64,000 nt of DNA, from assembly GCA_029378245.1 (NCBI GenBank), contig JARKIF010000006.1, positions 1,116,001-1,180,000 on the forward strand, written 5' to 3'. Numbering within the stretch: position 1 is the first letter of the stretch; every line of letters begins with the position of its first letter. The notes below the pieces were generated by a model, which did no database searches, was not told the DNA's origin, and was given only the letters and a program-made list of their open reading frames with translations. Source of the stretch: Roridomyces roridus. Taxonomy: Eukaryota > Basidiomycota > Agaricomycetes > Agaricales > Mycenaceae. Shown here piece after piece: positions 43,558 to 55,126 of the stretch. The position numbers were made by a program, and so were the translations under genes.

Positions 43558-44038
43558 CCAACCGCTTCACATGACCAGGCAAGCTGATCTGCGAAGCGGC
43601 TGGGTGACTTCAGCCCATATTAGGCCAGTCACGCAAAGCGTGACAACGACTTAGCGAAATTCGTCGCACTCGATTCCACCCAGTCCCTTCGCTCCGCAAG
43701 CCCTGATCACACCAAACATACCAAACATCGCACCAAACTTGACCACTATCAGTACATACAAAACCACACAAATGTTCTCATTGAATCCCGCTATTGAGAT
43801 TGCGCTGCGGAGCGAACGGGACTGGTCGCGAGTCTACTGGCAGCCATCAGATTCCGATCTACCTCTCCCGCTCACCCATCTCCCGTCCATCCATCCACAT
43901 CTCCATCGTCATCTCCGTCTTCTGCATCTCCATCTCTTGATAGAAAGTAATGCTGATTACCCTCCCGCAGACGTACCGCCGCCCGTCCCCACCCTCACCC
44001 CGACGCGCACCGTCAATATCCCGTTCTTCTTCATCATC
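43558..44038. other. Spacer up to the DNA transposon
   Basis: A frame from 43771 (MFSLNPAIEIALRSERDW) runs into the transposon at 44039 and may be the 5' part of an interrupted gene, but no continuation was recognised beyond 45518. Confidence 0.3.
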
Positions 44039-45511
44039 CCCAGTGAAAACACGGTTGGTTCAAAAGAGATCAAAGTGGTATCAAACAGGAGATGTCAACT
44101 TAGCCGAGCTTCAAACGGAACAAACGGGAAGAAAATGAGCAAGGCACATGCACTCAAGCTTTCTTTCCTTTTCTTTCTTGTTTATCCCCACTGTCCGGGT
44201 CAGCTTGGCCTGGGCAGCTGCACAGTCATCGACGCATCCGACGTGCGAAGGCGTGCCACGTAGTAGTCCCGTGACTCGCATCCGACTTCTTTTCTTCTTC
44301 CAAGTCCTCCTCTCGCCTCCTCTCGCCCTGGTCACTCTCTTGTGCCGGACCTTCGACGCTGCCCATATACTCGTCTTCCCTCCTTCCCACCACACTCCGA
44401 GTCACCGTGTGGCCGTCGTCGACCTCGAGATGGGCTTTGGATGGGCCAGTGGACCTTCTTCGCAGTCACGGTATGTGCTCTGCAGCCTCTGCTGCAGGCT
44501 ATCCGCTCTGTTACCCTTCTCAATTCCGTCCGGAGACAGATGACGACACGGCCATGGCCCTCGGCGTGACACGACGACACGACGCCGTACCGTGAGCCGC
44601 ACACCATGCGCCGTCGATGGCGTCGCATTCCGCTAACCATACGACCTATCTAACGACGTCGAGTGTCCCAACCTCCCGTGACTACGCCGCCGACCCGTCT
44701 GCCAAGGAGACCACTCTGCTCGCTACGGGGCCCCGCCTCTTGTATGTCACCGCCCGGTGTCTTGTCTTTCTCCTCACCATCATCTCCAGTGCGACGTTTC
44801 GCTCTTCTTTGTGCTCGCCGTCGGCCGCGGACTCGTAGGCCACACTATTGCCCACGACGCTACCTCGTGTATGTAGCCGCGCTTATCTTGCTTGTCTTTG
44901 CTCACCGTCATCTGCAGTGCCACGTTCCGCATCCGTCCGGCTCGCCGTTGGCCGCGGAGTCCAATGCCCAATGCCTTCCCAAGAGAGAGCTACCCCGAAG
45001 CCTGGATCAATCGCAGATTTTGCAGCTCGGTACGTGGATTCTTTTCCAATGATTCAATATGCGCGCAGCGCGACTGACTCCTGTACAGAAATATCGAAAG
45101 ATCGCGGTGACTTTTCCTAGTGGCTTTCTATGCCACTGACTTCATTTCGGCGTCCCGGGTGGAGATGGCGTGCAGTGTCGGGTGGATGGATTGGGTATAG
45201 GGTATTCCGAGTAGAAAAACTGTATTACATGAGCACAATTTCAATCCCTTTTAATCCCTTTCTTTCGTTACCTGTCTTGAGAAGATTCCCGTTTGTTCCC
45301 ATTTGATCCAGATCCTACCGACAGCTGTGCCCTGCAGGCGAGGATCAAAAGAGATAAAAATGACTGGCTCCGGTTTATAGCACACTTGACCGCTCGGCTA
45401 TGGACATTTTCGTGTTTGAAACGGTATCAAACGGGATTCCATTTTGGCAGGCTGACATATCCCGTTTGATACCGTTTTCATCTCGTTTGAACCCACCGTG
45501 TTTTCACTGGG
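44039..45511. mobile_element. 1.47-kb non-autonomous TIR DNA transposon
   Basis: The two ends are inverted repeats: CCCAGTGAAAACACGGT on the left matches the complement of the right end, and similarity continues over about 60 bp. Flanks share CATCATC (44032-44038 and 45512-45518), a probable target duplication within CAT-rich DNA. Several subterminal copies of a RTCAAACGGG-like motif occur in both orientations (e.g. 45420-45440, 45455-45485). No transposase frame is seen. Inside, 44730-44960 is a diverged tandem duplication of about 150 bp (CTCACCATCATCTCCAGTGC versus CTCACCGTCATCTGCAGTGC). The CAGTG start hints at hAT, but the duplication length leaves the superfamily open. Confidence 0.75.
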
Positions 45512-46737
45512 CATCATCACCTACTCCCCGCCCGTCGTCTTCATCATGACGTGGAGTGGAATGAATGAATGGGGGTGTATGATAATTCTAAACTGACGGA
45601 GTGGATTGGATGGACTGGTATTTAGTTGCCGACCTTTGTTTACACGTATTCTTATTCTATCTTGCTTTTCGTTGTTGGAGCGGTGAAGGTGAATGAATGA
45701 ATGAATGAATCATTGCATGGGTAAGTGTAAGTGCTCGTCTGCATCTTCTCAGAGTTGTGGGATTGCTTTGGGGCTGGCACGACGAGCCGCCGGGGTTCGA
45801 TTCCCGCCAAAGCATGCGCATCCGCCGCGAACATCTCCATTTTTTTCTTGTTGGTTTCTTCATTTCCCGACTGAGCTCTAATATGGCTTTTCTCATGTTC
45901 GTGTTAGAGAGCGGCTCTTCGTCCTACTTACTTACGACCAACCAAGTCACTTTAATTTAAATTTGTTCGACCTCTCCTGTACGCTTGCGCTGACAGATTC
46001 TGATTCCTCCGAGGGAAATGGATTGCTTTGATTCTTGCCGTTTGCCGGCGTTCGTGCCTCTGCACATGAAAAAATCAGGCTTGGCTTACTTCTCCAGCTA
46101 AGTTGCAACGTTGCTTCCTTCTTTGGTGCAAAGGTCCGGGGGTTCGATTGCATGGATGATCTCACGGTGAAGTAAGTAAGTACCTCCTGGGATGTAGGTG
46201 TGTGCCTCGAACTTGAAAGGATCGGCGCTGAGTTGGAGAGCGGGTAATTCTCAATCCTGATTCCTGTTTAGAGATTTCAGGGTTGACCAAGTCATTTTGT
46301 TCGGAGTATTGCAATGGGTAGAACACGCACCGAGCTTCTAAATGAAGTTACGACACCCATCGGCAGGCTGTCGATTAACGCCGCATCGTCGGTGGTGTGA
46401 TTTGGAGGCATCCTCGGTGTGATTTGGAGGCATCCCGGACGCGTTGTCGGGCGGTGGGCGCGGGTTAGATGAGGGTAGGGAAGAGAGGGATGCTACAAAT
46501 ATTTGGGAAACAAATGGCGTGATATCGCCAACACTCAACAAAATTCTTCGTGTCATTCGTGACGCTCGGTTGCTGTGTTCCAGATCTCTGGGCCGAGGGG
46601 GTGACGGTGGCGTACCTTGTATTCTATTGCGCCCTCCGAAATGCGTATACACACCCGTTAACGACAGCCTGAACGCACACGCTATTTCCGAGCGGGAGCC
46701 GAGCTAGCGGGGTTCGCAACTCTGTCCTTCCCCCACC
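45512..46737. other. 1.2-kb spacer upstream of the ankyrin gene
   Basis: Contains two B-box-like sequences (GGTTCGATTCC near 45798, GGTTCGATTGC near 46141) without foldable tRNAs, an ATGA microsatellite (45691-45710) and a 17-bp duplication (GTGTGATTTGGAGGCAT) near 46395-46435. No gene is supported. Confidence 0.4.
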
Positions 46738-49700
46738 ATGGCCAGCGCTACTGAACTCTGCGCCAACACCGACATCTCGGGCATCGGGGTCCGCGTTGCC
46801 ACCTACGCCCAAAACTTCCTCAGCTTCGTCCCGGCCTTCTACGCCATCCTAGGCGACGGAAAAGTCAGTAGCGCCGAAGTCTCATTCATCGAAGACCAGT
46901 CGACCAACATCCTCCTCACCGCCTTCGGCCTCTTGATCTCCACCATCGTACAGGCCACCCACTCTCAAGGCCTCGACAACTACCATGCCGCACTCGTCCT
47001 CAATCTCAGCTGGATGAACAATACCAACACGTTCATATACCTCCTACTCCGTGTCCACCGTGCCATTTGGCAGCAGGGCAAGACATGGTCCGACTTCCGG
47101 GCCGAGCTGCGACACTGGACGAAGCGGACCTGGGCCGTCGTACGCCCACGGCGGATTTGGACCGCCGTTTGGGCCAAGAGACACTCCTCGACCAAGGCCG
47201 GAGTGGCCCCTCACCAGTCCCCCTCCTGCGAGCCCCCCTCCTCTAGGGAGCCCTCCTCCGAAGAGTCATCGTGGTTCACCGCTCCCACCCTCGTTGGCAG
47301 TGCTCACTTGTCGCTCATGGCTGCCGTAGGCATCTGGCTGTGGGCAAATCCGGCTGGTTTCGGGACCTCAGAGTCGCCGCAATGCCTGCCTGGGCCACCG
47401 CCCTCCATCTCCGTCCTGGGGCAAAAAAACCTCTTTGATTCTAGCGCGCTGCGCATCCTCTCGCTGATGATCTATGCCCTCGTTGCTATCCCGGGAATCA
47501 ATCTCGTCCTCCCGATACTCTTCCTCTCCGGACCCTACCTTGTCTTCAATCTGGGGATCTGGGGAAAGGAGTCAACCCCCGACGCAGAAAAAGGGCAGCC
47601 CGCTCCCGAGGACAAAGGGCAGCGCCTGAGCGAAGACAAGGAGCGGTGGGCGAGGTGGTCTTCCAGGTGCCTCGTGTCCGCGCTCTCTGCACTTCTTGCT
47701 ATCAACATTATCTTCGTCGTCGACACCGAGCTCACAATATCCCGGAACGAATCTCGCCAAGCGGGGCAGGACAACATTTGGACTCTCGGTCAGGTGTTAG
47801 CGCTCCTGCTCGTTGCAGTTCCGCTGAAGGATCTTTTGGTGTACTTGTGGTCTTCGACACCACTGGGAGCACATTTTGGCACGGAACTTGGACTGGCAAT
47901 GAAGGGTTTCCGCAGAAAGCCAGATGCGAGAATGACAAATGTGATTGACGGAGAAGATGATCCATGGGAAGTGGTGCGCAAGTGGATCTCGACGATCGGG
48001 GACACTCCAGGTACGAATTTGAACATCTTACCATTTGATTGGGCTCAAGTCGCATTCCAGTCAAGGTCAACTTCTCCTGGGTGTATCTTGCTGGAAAGGA
48101 AGGTCATGGCGACATCATACGCTTTCTTCTGAGAAATGTACCCAATATCAATGAACGAGGTGAGTTTCCCATTCCCATTCTGCAGGCGATCGACCAACAT
48201 GCCTACAGATGACACAGGGAAGACTGTGTTGCACTACGCAGTGATGCGCGGTCACCCAAGCATTGTGAAAATTCTTAATGATAATGGTGCTTCGCTCGAA
48301 CTTGGAGGTGTGTTGTCATTGATTTGAGAGTTGCTTGAAAGTTGATGGGTGTGTGAAGATCGCGACCTGGCCACGCCGCTGCATCTCGCATCATCAGGAG
48401 GATATGTCAAAACTGCACAGCTGCTCATTAATAGCGGAGCGAATGTCAACGCACGAGGTTTGTGATCGGCAGTTCTTCCTTGCAACTTGTTGAGTAGCTG
48501 GACAGATATTGACAGGTGGACACCGCTACATTATGCGGCACTGAAAGGCCACATTGAAATCACAAATCTCATCGTAAAGAGCCAGGGGGACATTGGTGCA
48601 AAAGGTGGGTATTCTCTGCATCTCTCTCGCTTGCCTCATTGATTACCGGCGCAGACAAGAATGGTATGACTGCAAACGATCTTAAAACACGTGTGTTTTT
48701 CACGCTACTTTCCCACGCTTTTTTCATCATCCACACAGGGGACAATGGGAACACACCACTGCATGTTGCATTAGCTGATGCCCAGGCTGACGTTGCAAAG
48801 CTCCTGATTGAGAAAGGAGTTAAGATCAGCGTGAAAGGTGTGTATTCTGGTATTCTTTCCCCCTACATTATTGATCATCCACACAGGGGACGATGGGAAC
48901 ACGCCACTGCATCTTGCATTAGCCAATGGCCATGCTGATGTTGCAATGCTCCTAATTGAGAAGGGAGCTGACATCAACGTGAAAGGTGTGTCTGCTGCTC
49001 TTCTTCCCCCCTACCTTGTTGATTCATCCACACAGGCAACAGGGGGAACACGCCACTGCATGTTGCATTAGCCAATGGCCAGGCTGACGTTGCAAAGCTC
49101 CTGATTGAGAAAGGAGTTAAGATCAGCGTGAAAGGTGTGTATTCTGGTCTTCTTTTCCCCTATTGATCATCCACCCAGGGGACGATGGGAACACGCCACT
49201 GCATGTTGCATTAGCTGATGGCCATGCTGAGGTTGCAAAGCTCCTGATTGAGAAGGGAGCTGACATCAGCGTGAAAAGTGTGTCCTCTGCTCTTCTTTCC
49301 CCCTACCTTGGTGATTCATCCACACAGACGTCTATCAGAACACGCCACTGCATCTTGCATCAGCGAAGGGAGTTAAGATCAGCGTGAAAGGTGTGTGTTC
49401 TGCTCTTCTTTCCCCCTACCTTGTTGATTCATCCACACAGATGTCTATCGGAACACGCCACTGCATCTTGCATCAGCTCATGGCCATGCTGATGTTGCAA
49501 AGCTCCTGATTGAGAAGGGAGCTGACATCAGCGTGAAAAGTGTGTCTTCTGCTCTTCTTTCCCCCTACCTTGTTGATTTATCCACACAGACAACGATGGG
49601 AACACACCACTCCATGTTGCATTAGCCAAGGGCCATGCCGATGTTGCAAAGCTCCTGATTGAGAGGGAAGCTGACATCAGCGTGCAAGGTGTGTCTTCTC

Positions 49701-50192
49701 CTCTTGTGCCCCCTACCTTGTTGATTCATCCACACAGGCAACAACCAGAACACACCACTGCATGTTGCATCAGCTAATGGCCATGCTGATGTTGCAAAGC
49801 TCCTGATTGAGAAGGGAGCTGACATCAGCGTGCAATGTGTGTCTTCTGCTCTTCTTTCCCCCTACCTTGTTGATTCATCCACACAGACGATGATGGGAGC
49901 ACGCCACTGCATGTTGCATTAGCCAAGGGCCATGCCGATGTTGCAAAGCTCCTGATCGAGAGGGGAGCTAACATCAGCGTGCAAGGTGTGTCTTCTCCTC
50001 TTGTGCCCCCTACCTTGTTGATTCATCCACACAGACAACGATGGGAACACACCACTCCATGTTGCATCAACTCAAGGCCATGCTGATGTTGCAAAGCTTC
50101 TGATTGCAAAGGGAGCTGACATCAGCATGAAAGGTGTGTATTCTGCTCATCTTTCCCATTCCTTGATCATCATCCGAACAGGCAAGTACTAG
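46738..50192 (+). CDS. Multi-pass membrane protein with C-terminal ankyrin repeat array
   Basis: Exon 1 (46738-48010) encodes the N-terminal domain SGIGVRVATYAQN, SFVPAFYAILGDG and NLSWMNNTNTFIYLLL, with about seven hydrophobic segments, a type common in Agaricomycetes and of unknown function. After introns 48011-48060 and 48160-48208, each ankyrin repeat sits in its own exon with phase-1 introns. Four irregular repeats (e.g. TPLHLASSGGYVKTAQLLI, TPLHYAALKGHIEITNLI) and a short exon (KNGMTANDLKT) precede ten near-identical 33-residue units (NTPLHVALADGHAEVAKLLI...GADISVK). A last mini-exon gives GKY and the stop at 50190-50192. Unit 5 is shortened within its exon but stays in frame. Ankyrin arrays mediate protein binding; here they probably face the cytoplasm (inference). 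Confidence 0.85.
48739..50133 (+). repeat. Tandem array of ten ankyrin exon-intron cassettes
   Basis: Each unit is a 99-nt exon plus an intron of about 50 bp (GTGTGTCTTCTGCTCTTCTT... to CCACACAG), about 148 bp in all. Introns are as similar to each other as exons are. Exons begin near 48739, 48887, 49037, 49180, 49329, 49440, 49590, 49739, 49888 and 50035. All introns are phase 1, so units can be gained or lost without frame change. Unit 5 has lost about 36 nt of its exon, in frame. Confidence 0.93.
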
Positions 50193-50595
50193 ACATACTA
50201 TTGCAGCACAGATGGACCCATCTGTTTTTTACATTCTACATAAACATTTTATTTGAAGTGATGTGGAAATTCTCCGGTTTACTATCTAACCTTAACTATA
50301 TAATCCCAGGAATGAACACTCATTCTGAACACTTCTGCACTACTGCCCTTACGGGGCAACACCCTTGAATGATCAATCATGATTCCCTCCGATGGACCAC
50401 AACGACATGGCACTGATCGATTTGAGGGATACGCGCGCATATTGAGCGGGCGGGGAAGGAGGGTGAGGGTGCGCGCCGCGCGGGTTCGTAAATTACCACC
50501 TCTGTTGTTCCAGATAATTCAAATGCATTCATATTTCCAACCTATCCCAATATATGAATGCAAGCCCATGCCAACAGCTGTCGAATCAGGCGGAT
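50193..50595. other. Spacer downstream of the ankyrin gene
   Basis: AT-rich 3' region with a poor 74-codon frame; nothing supported. Confidence 0.35.
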
Positions 50596-50965
50596 TGTCA
50601 TGATATGACCCCAGGCAACAACCCGACGGGTTGTAACCCGATCAATCATCAACCATCAATACCCTAATCAGTGATCATCACTGATCAGCCGGGTCTTGTC
50701 TCAACCCCTGCTAACCCCTGCTTGCTACTCCACTCTCCCCTGCATTTAAACCCCTACTTGTCGTGATCGCCCCTGCTCCTACCCCCTACCTCCTCGTACT
50801 TAATTCGATCATGTAGTATATACCCGTCTACAGTCTCAGTACTGTAGACGAATCTAGTCTATTCTCCCTACGGCTTGCTCTACCTCTTGAGTCTCGTCTG
50901 CTGCTCTTCGCTCGGTCGCCTCGTTCGTTACCGACTAGAACCCGACTTAGCCCTAGGTGCTGACA
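50596..50965. mobile_element. 370-bp solo LTR with 5-bp target duplication
   Basis: The segment starts TGTCA and ends TGACA (an inverted pair at the TG...CA ends) and is flanked on both sides by CGGAT (50591-50595 and 50966-50970). A TATATA box near 50816 is followed by a TACAGTCTCAGTACTGTA palindrome. No internal retroelement DNA is attached, so it is a solo LTR left by LTR-LTR recombination. It is unrelated to the 1421-bp LTRs. Orientation is probably plus, from the TATA position. Confidence 0.85.
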
Positions 50966-50970
50966 CGGAT

Positions 50971-52916
50971 GCCAGCAAAATGTTTCAGCTGTTTCCACCT
51001 CCAGCTGGATCTGCGTGGAAATCCATTTGAGGGAAAGTATAGAATCCATCGACACATGTAGTCTAGCTGACGGATCTATATGTACTACAGATTTTCCTCC
51101 GCTGGTTTCCAGGCGGAAACCGTTTGGTTGTGTACAAGGAGACAGGGTGATGTCGCGCTGCCCAGGAGACAGCTAGCGCGGGGCGTCCACCGGATTTGTC
51201 CGCAGCGGTGGCCTTCGGAATCAGAGCGAAGAGGACCATACTGGGACGCACACGTCCAAATCCCATGCTGAAGAGCATGAATTAGGTCTCAGGTGGGCTG
51301 TTGAGATACTTTACTCACAGAGAGAAAACTTGAAGGCAATGAAGGTACATCTTGGCACAAATCGAGGGTGAGAGATCAACGTCGAGGAGTTGGTACTGAG
51401 CGTGCTTTTAAGGCCCAGGCAGGCCCGGGAGACCGTCCCTTCGGTATTCCAACACCCAGAGATCTGTTTGAGGGCGTCCGAGCCGCGGAGGCTGACTCCT
51501 GCCCGGAGTCCATTCGGTCGTGCGGAAGCTGAAGCTATGTACCTATGATTTGTGTAGCCCGCTTCGCGGCAGTGCCCGCTATGTCACATTGGCAGGTCTC
51601 GCGGCTACTTACTTTAGATACTTACTGTAGCTTGATTTTTTTTTCCCCCACTATTGGTATTCCGAGCGGCGTGAAAAATAGAACCAAAGGTACTACGACA
51701 AGAGAATCGAGATTTACTTATTATGTATATATGACTGGGGTCGGCCTAAAGCTTCACTGCTCGACGTGCACGCGCCGACCAGTTCGCATTAGGCCTCCTG
51801 CTTCGCCCCACTCAGGAGCTATGTGTGGCAAATAGTGCAATGGCGAGCGCTTTTGACAGACTTGTCCAACAGATCTTGCGAACACCCTGGCTGCAAAGAT
51901 GCCTCTGCATAGTCCCAAAGCGCCGTCATCATGGTCTTCCCCGGACCGAATCAGTGCCTCCTTGCAGCTGCAACACAGTTCTTCATCTGAATCGCGTCCG
52001 TAACTTATCCGTTGATTTCGTTAGCATCCCCAATGCGGAATTCAGCTTACCATGTGTCCTTGCGCGAGTACCTCACTATTTTGGTGTTGCGGCTTTTCGC
52101 CAACCTCGCCGATTGCGCTCTGGACCTCCGACCAGGAGACAAAGTGGCAAACCCTTGATGGGGGATACGGACATTATGTTCATGCTCCAGGTCCTCTCAG
52201 CGGGGCTCGGACGGGGAACGCGAGGATCTGGAGTTGCCGGACGGCGGAGGCTGGTCGGTGTCTGAAGCGCAGGTTTCTAGCAGAAGGTCTTTCTTGGTTT
52301 TATGTTTTATGGGCGTTGCACTTGTATACCTTGAGAGCAATGATGCAGAGGCCCGCAAACAGCGCGGCGGGACCTCAGGCTGGAGGCGGCGCCGAATGTC
52401 ACCCACGTTGGGGATGTTCATATCGAGGTGTGTGGACGCAGCACGTAGCCCCTTGCAGCAGCAGCAAAGAACAGCCAAGTCGTCAAGTCGGCCCGGCATG
52501 AAACAGCCCTGCCTTGACAGTCGGACAGTCCACGGAACTCCAGGGAAGAATCTGGAAGCGATGGAATTGGTACGTGACAAACCCAACGGAAGACACCAGG
52601 AAGAAGTAGCATTCGGAAGAGTAAGGAGAGAACTGGATAAAATAGGCAGGAGCGAATATGAAATATGTAGGAGAGGGAAAAGAGGGTTTGGAGAGGGTGG
52701 CAACCTCGATCGAAAGGAGTCAAATGAATCAGTGGATCAATCAGATGGTAGTAAGCTGACATAAGAAAATGCATCACCCTGCCAATTTTCGAAAGTAGTG
52801 TTTTTTAGGGTCACTGTACCACAAAAACCCACTATATTCATAGCGGGAATTTGGTAATGGCGTGATCCGGTGCACCCAAGCATGTACAAACTGCAATTTT
52901 CTTTCTTCTCGCCACC
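50971..52916. other. 1.9-kb gene-poor region
   Basis: Only frames up to about 175 codons without motifs or splice logic are seen on either strand. The last 60 bp before 52917 may hold the promoter of the HTH gene; GCCACC directly precedes its ATG. Confidence 0.4.
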
Positions 52917-54902
52917 ATGTCCGCAGCTGGCTCAAACCACGAGAGTGCCATAGGCGAACGCGACAACCCCACATACCAGAATTTCAAGACAAAGACCCCC
53001 GTCAAAAAGACCAGGACCCTCGGGTGAGTCGTGCGTTTCAGTGAGGGTGCGACTCGAATTCGTCCCAGCCCCTCGCAACGGGCCCTCAATCGAGAAGGCC
53101 GCGCAATCTGCCGCATCGTATCTGCGCACGAATGGTCCGTCCGTCAAATCGCTCAAATCTTCGGTCTCTCGCGGAAAGTCATCACGAGGGCCATCGATAA
53201 TGAATACTCGCCGCCGGACGTGGTCTCGGAGGACTACACACACCTCAAAGACCCTGAGTTTTCCAAGCAGTTTCCGCCCGGTGCTGTTGCCCCCAGGACC
53301 AAATTCCAGCGTCGTAAACGTTCCGATTCGCCTCACACGACGAGCGATGAGGATTATTCCGAAGACGAGTCGAAGCCGTCTAGCCCGCGGGTACCGCTGA
53401 AGAGGAAGTGTGTTGGTGATGGACGACCCGTGAGTGAACATCCTTTTGTTTTTTACTGCTGACTGTCGTATAGCCGCCGACATCCGTTTCTGGTGCATTC
53501 ACCGCCAAAAAGCCGCGTCATTTCAGCAGCTCTGCTCCGAGTAGACAGGAGTCTGATTCCGAGTCGCTTTCTCCAGTGCGTCGAATCTACATATTTTCGT
53601 GCTCGAATGTCATCTGCAATAGCCCACGCGCTCACCCACGTCCGCGTTCATTCCACCGTTGTCTCGCCGCTCGCCCACCAAAACATACCTGCTTTGAAGG
53701 GCCATTGCTTGCGCATGGCAATCCGAGTCTGGGTGTTTAATCACGGGGTAGGTGGACGGGAAGTGGTCGACTCGGAGTAGAACCGTCGAGCCCACGGCCC
53801 GCGAGAATCTAACTTCTAAGAGGCGAGAGTTTGGCGCGGACCAAGCGCGGACAAAGGCATTCAGCTAAAGTGAATGCAGGCAAATGCAGTGACTGTGATT
53901 CTGTGAATCTGGATGTCAAAAGCTAAGAGCGCGACTTTGTGCGGACAGTGGAAATTCATGGGTGCATGGTGGTGAGAACAAGCAAGAGGTGTCAACGGAA
54001 GTTTAATTACGGAACTGTCATCGGCTGAGATACTCGGCCACCGTTCCGTTTTCCGTTGACATGTCGTCGACCATCGGCAAACCATCGGTGGAGATCATAA
54101 CACAACAGCTGGAGGAGCGAGCGAGATCCATGCGCAGAGAGTAAGAGCAAATGACTGAGAGGCTCCCAAAAAGAGCCAAAAGATCCCTATAATTACCTTA
54201 AATAGAAATCAAACTCCCGCACGACATTGACGTCATCGAAAAAAACGGACCCCATTCTCGCGGGAAACGGGCCGATAAGACCGAGCTTAAAAATAAATTT
54301 TTAAGACTCGGAATCCGCTATCTCCCGTTTCGATGCCAACAACTCTCTCCACCTTTCTCAAAAGCGTCAACCAGATCGACCTCTCGATGAACCTCGCTCT
54401 CCTCTCAGCACGGGGGTTCACGCTGGAGAGAATTGGTCTCATGGGCGAGATGTGGACGGACGAGATGATCAAAGGAGCAGTGGAGCGGGGTCTGTGCGAG
54501 GACGAGGAAGAGGACAAGTGGGGGGGAATGACCGCATTCGACGCCCTGACCCTTGAGCTTGCAATCCGAAAGTTCCGACGCAAAGCAGTGAGTCTCTCCC
54601 CTCTCGTCCCGTCCCGGAGTTGGCTGATGGATTCGAAGAAATCGTCGTCCCCAAATTCCAATTCCATCCCAGCTACCCTCTCAGAGTTCCTCCGCAATGT
54701 CGTGGGCTTCGACCTCACAGGACATCGCGCGCTGTTCGAGGAGCAGGGATTTGATATCGCCAGGCTCAGTGCGATGCGCGAGTGGGAGGAGGGTGATCTT
54801 CGAGAGGTGCTGGGTCGGGTGCTGCGACCGCTGGAGAAGGGTGCTGGAGGCATGTCCAAGCTGGAGGTGATAGCGGTCGAGTTTGCCTTGAGGAGTGGGT
54901 GA
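52917..54902 (+). CDS. HTH plus tandem SAM-like protein, copy A
   Basis: The ATG at 52917 lies in a perfect GCCACCATG context. Exon 1 (ERDNPTYQNFKTKTPVKKTR) is joined by an intron starting GTGAGTCG and ending CCCAG to the HTH exon: LNREGRAICRIVSAHEWSVR, QIAQIFGLSRKVITRAIDNE, EDYTHLKDPEFSKQFPPG and an acidic linker. Further Ser/Lys-rich exons follow 53476. From 54333 two related helical repeats are coded: LSTFLKSVNQIDLSMNLALL and LSEFLRNVVGFDLTGHRALF, each followed by GF..eRl..M..W, resembling SAM-type modules. About 600 bp between 53700 and 54320 has no counterpart in copy B and may be inserted. The full gene may therefore now be two transcripts. A transcription-regulatory role is inferred from the HTH. 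Confidence 0.65.
53991..54062. repeat. Inverted repeat within the copy-A-specific segment
   Basis: TGTCAACGGAA and TTCCGTTGACA are 11-bp perfect inverted repeats about 50 bp apart inside DNA absent from copy B. A second hairpin (CCGAGCTTAAAAA / TTTTTAAGACTCGG) lies near 54273-54308. They may be part of a small transposable element. Confidence 0.5.
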
Positions 54903-55126
54903 AGAATCACGTGTATCGCCTTCTTTGCTGCCTGTATCCAATATTCTTGTACTTCTTGTATCTTGTATCCAAATGTGAGCACGACACTCCTTGGTGCGCC
55001 GCATTCAAGTTCAAATTTGCAAACGAAGGGCAACCTCAAGAATCAAGATTCCTCCGCAATTGAGTTGAGCCGCAATGCCGCGGACCCAAGCAAGTACAAA
55101 CCGCAATTTTCTTGTCTCTTGCCACC
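54903..55126. other. Spacer between HTH/SAM-like copies A and B
   Basis: Short spacer; its last 60 bp (CAAGTACAAACCGCAATTTTCTT-like) resemble the same interval before copy A, so the promoter was duplicated with the gene. Confidence 0.5.

Noticed and set aside
45760..45815. tRNA-like block with GGTTCGATTCC B-box
   Set aside because: The T-stem has a G-G mismatch, the D-arm is missing and the candidate acceptor stems enclose only about 50 nt. It is at most a tRNA-derived relic.
46120..46160. Second B-box-like GGTTCGATTGC
   Set aside because: No stem pairs around it, so no tRNA or SINE could be supported.
48739..50133. Regular direct repeats resembling a CRISPR array at first sight
   Set aside because: Units of about 148 bp have a coding exon and a GT-AG intron, encode ankyrin repeats and sit in a eukaryotic gene.
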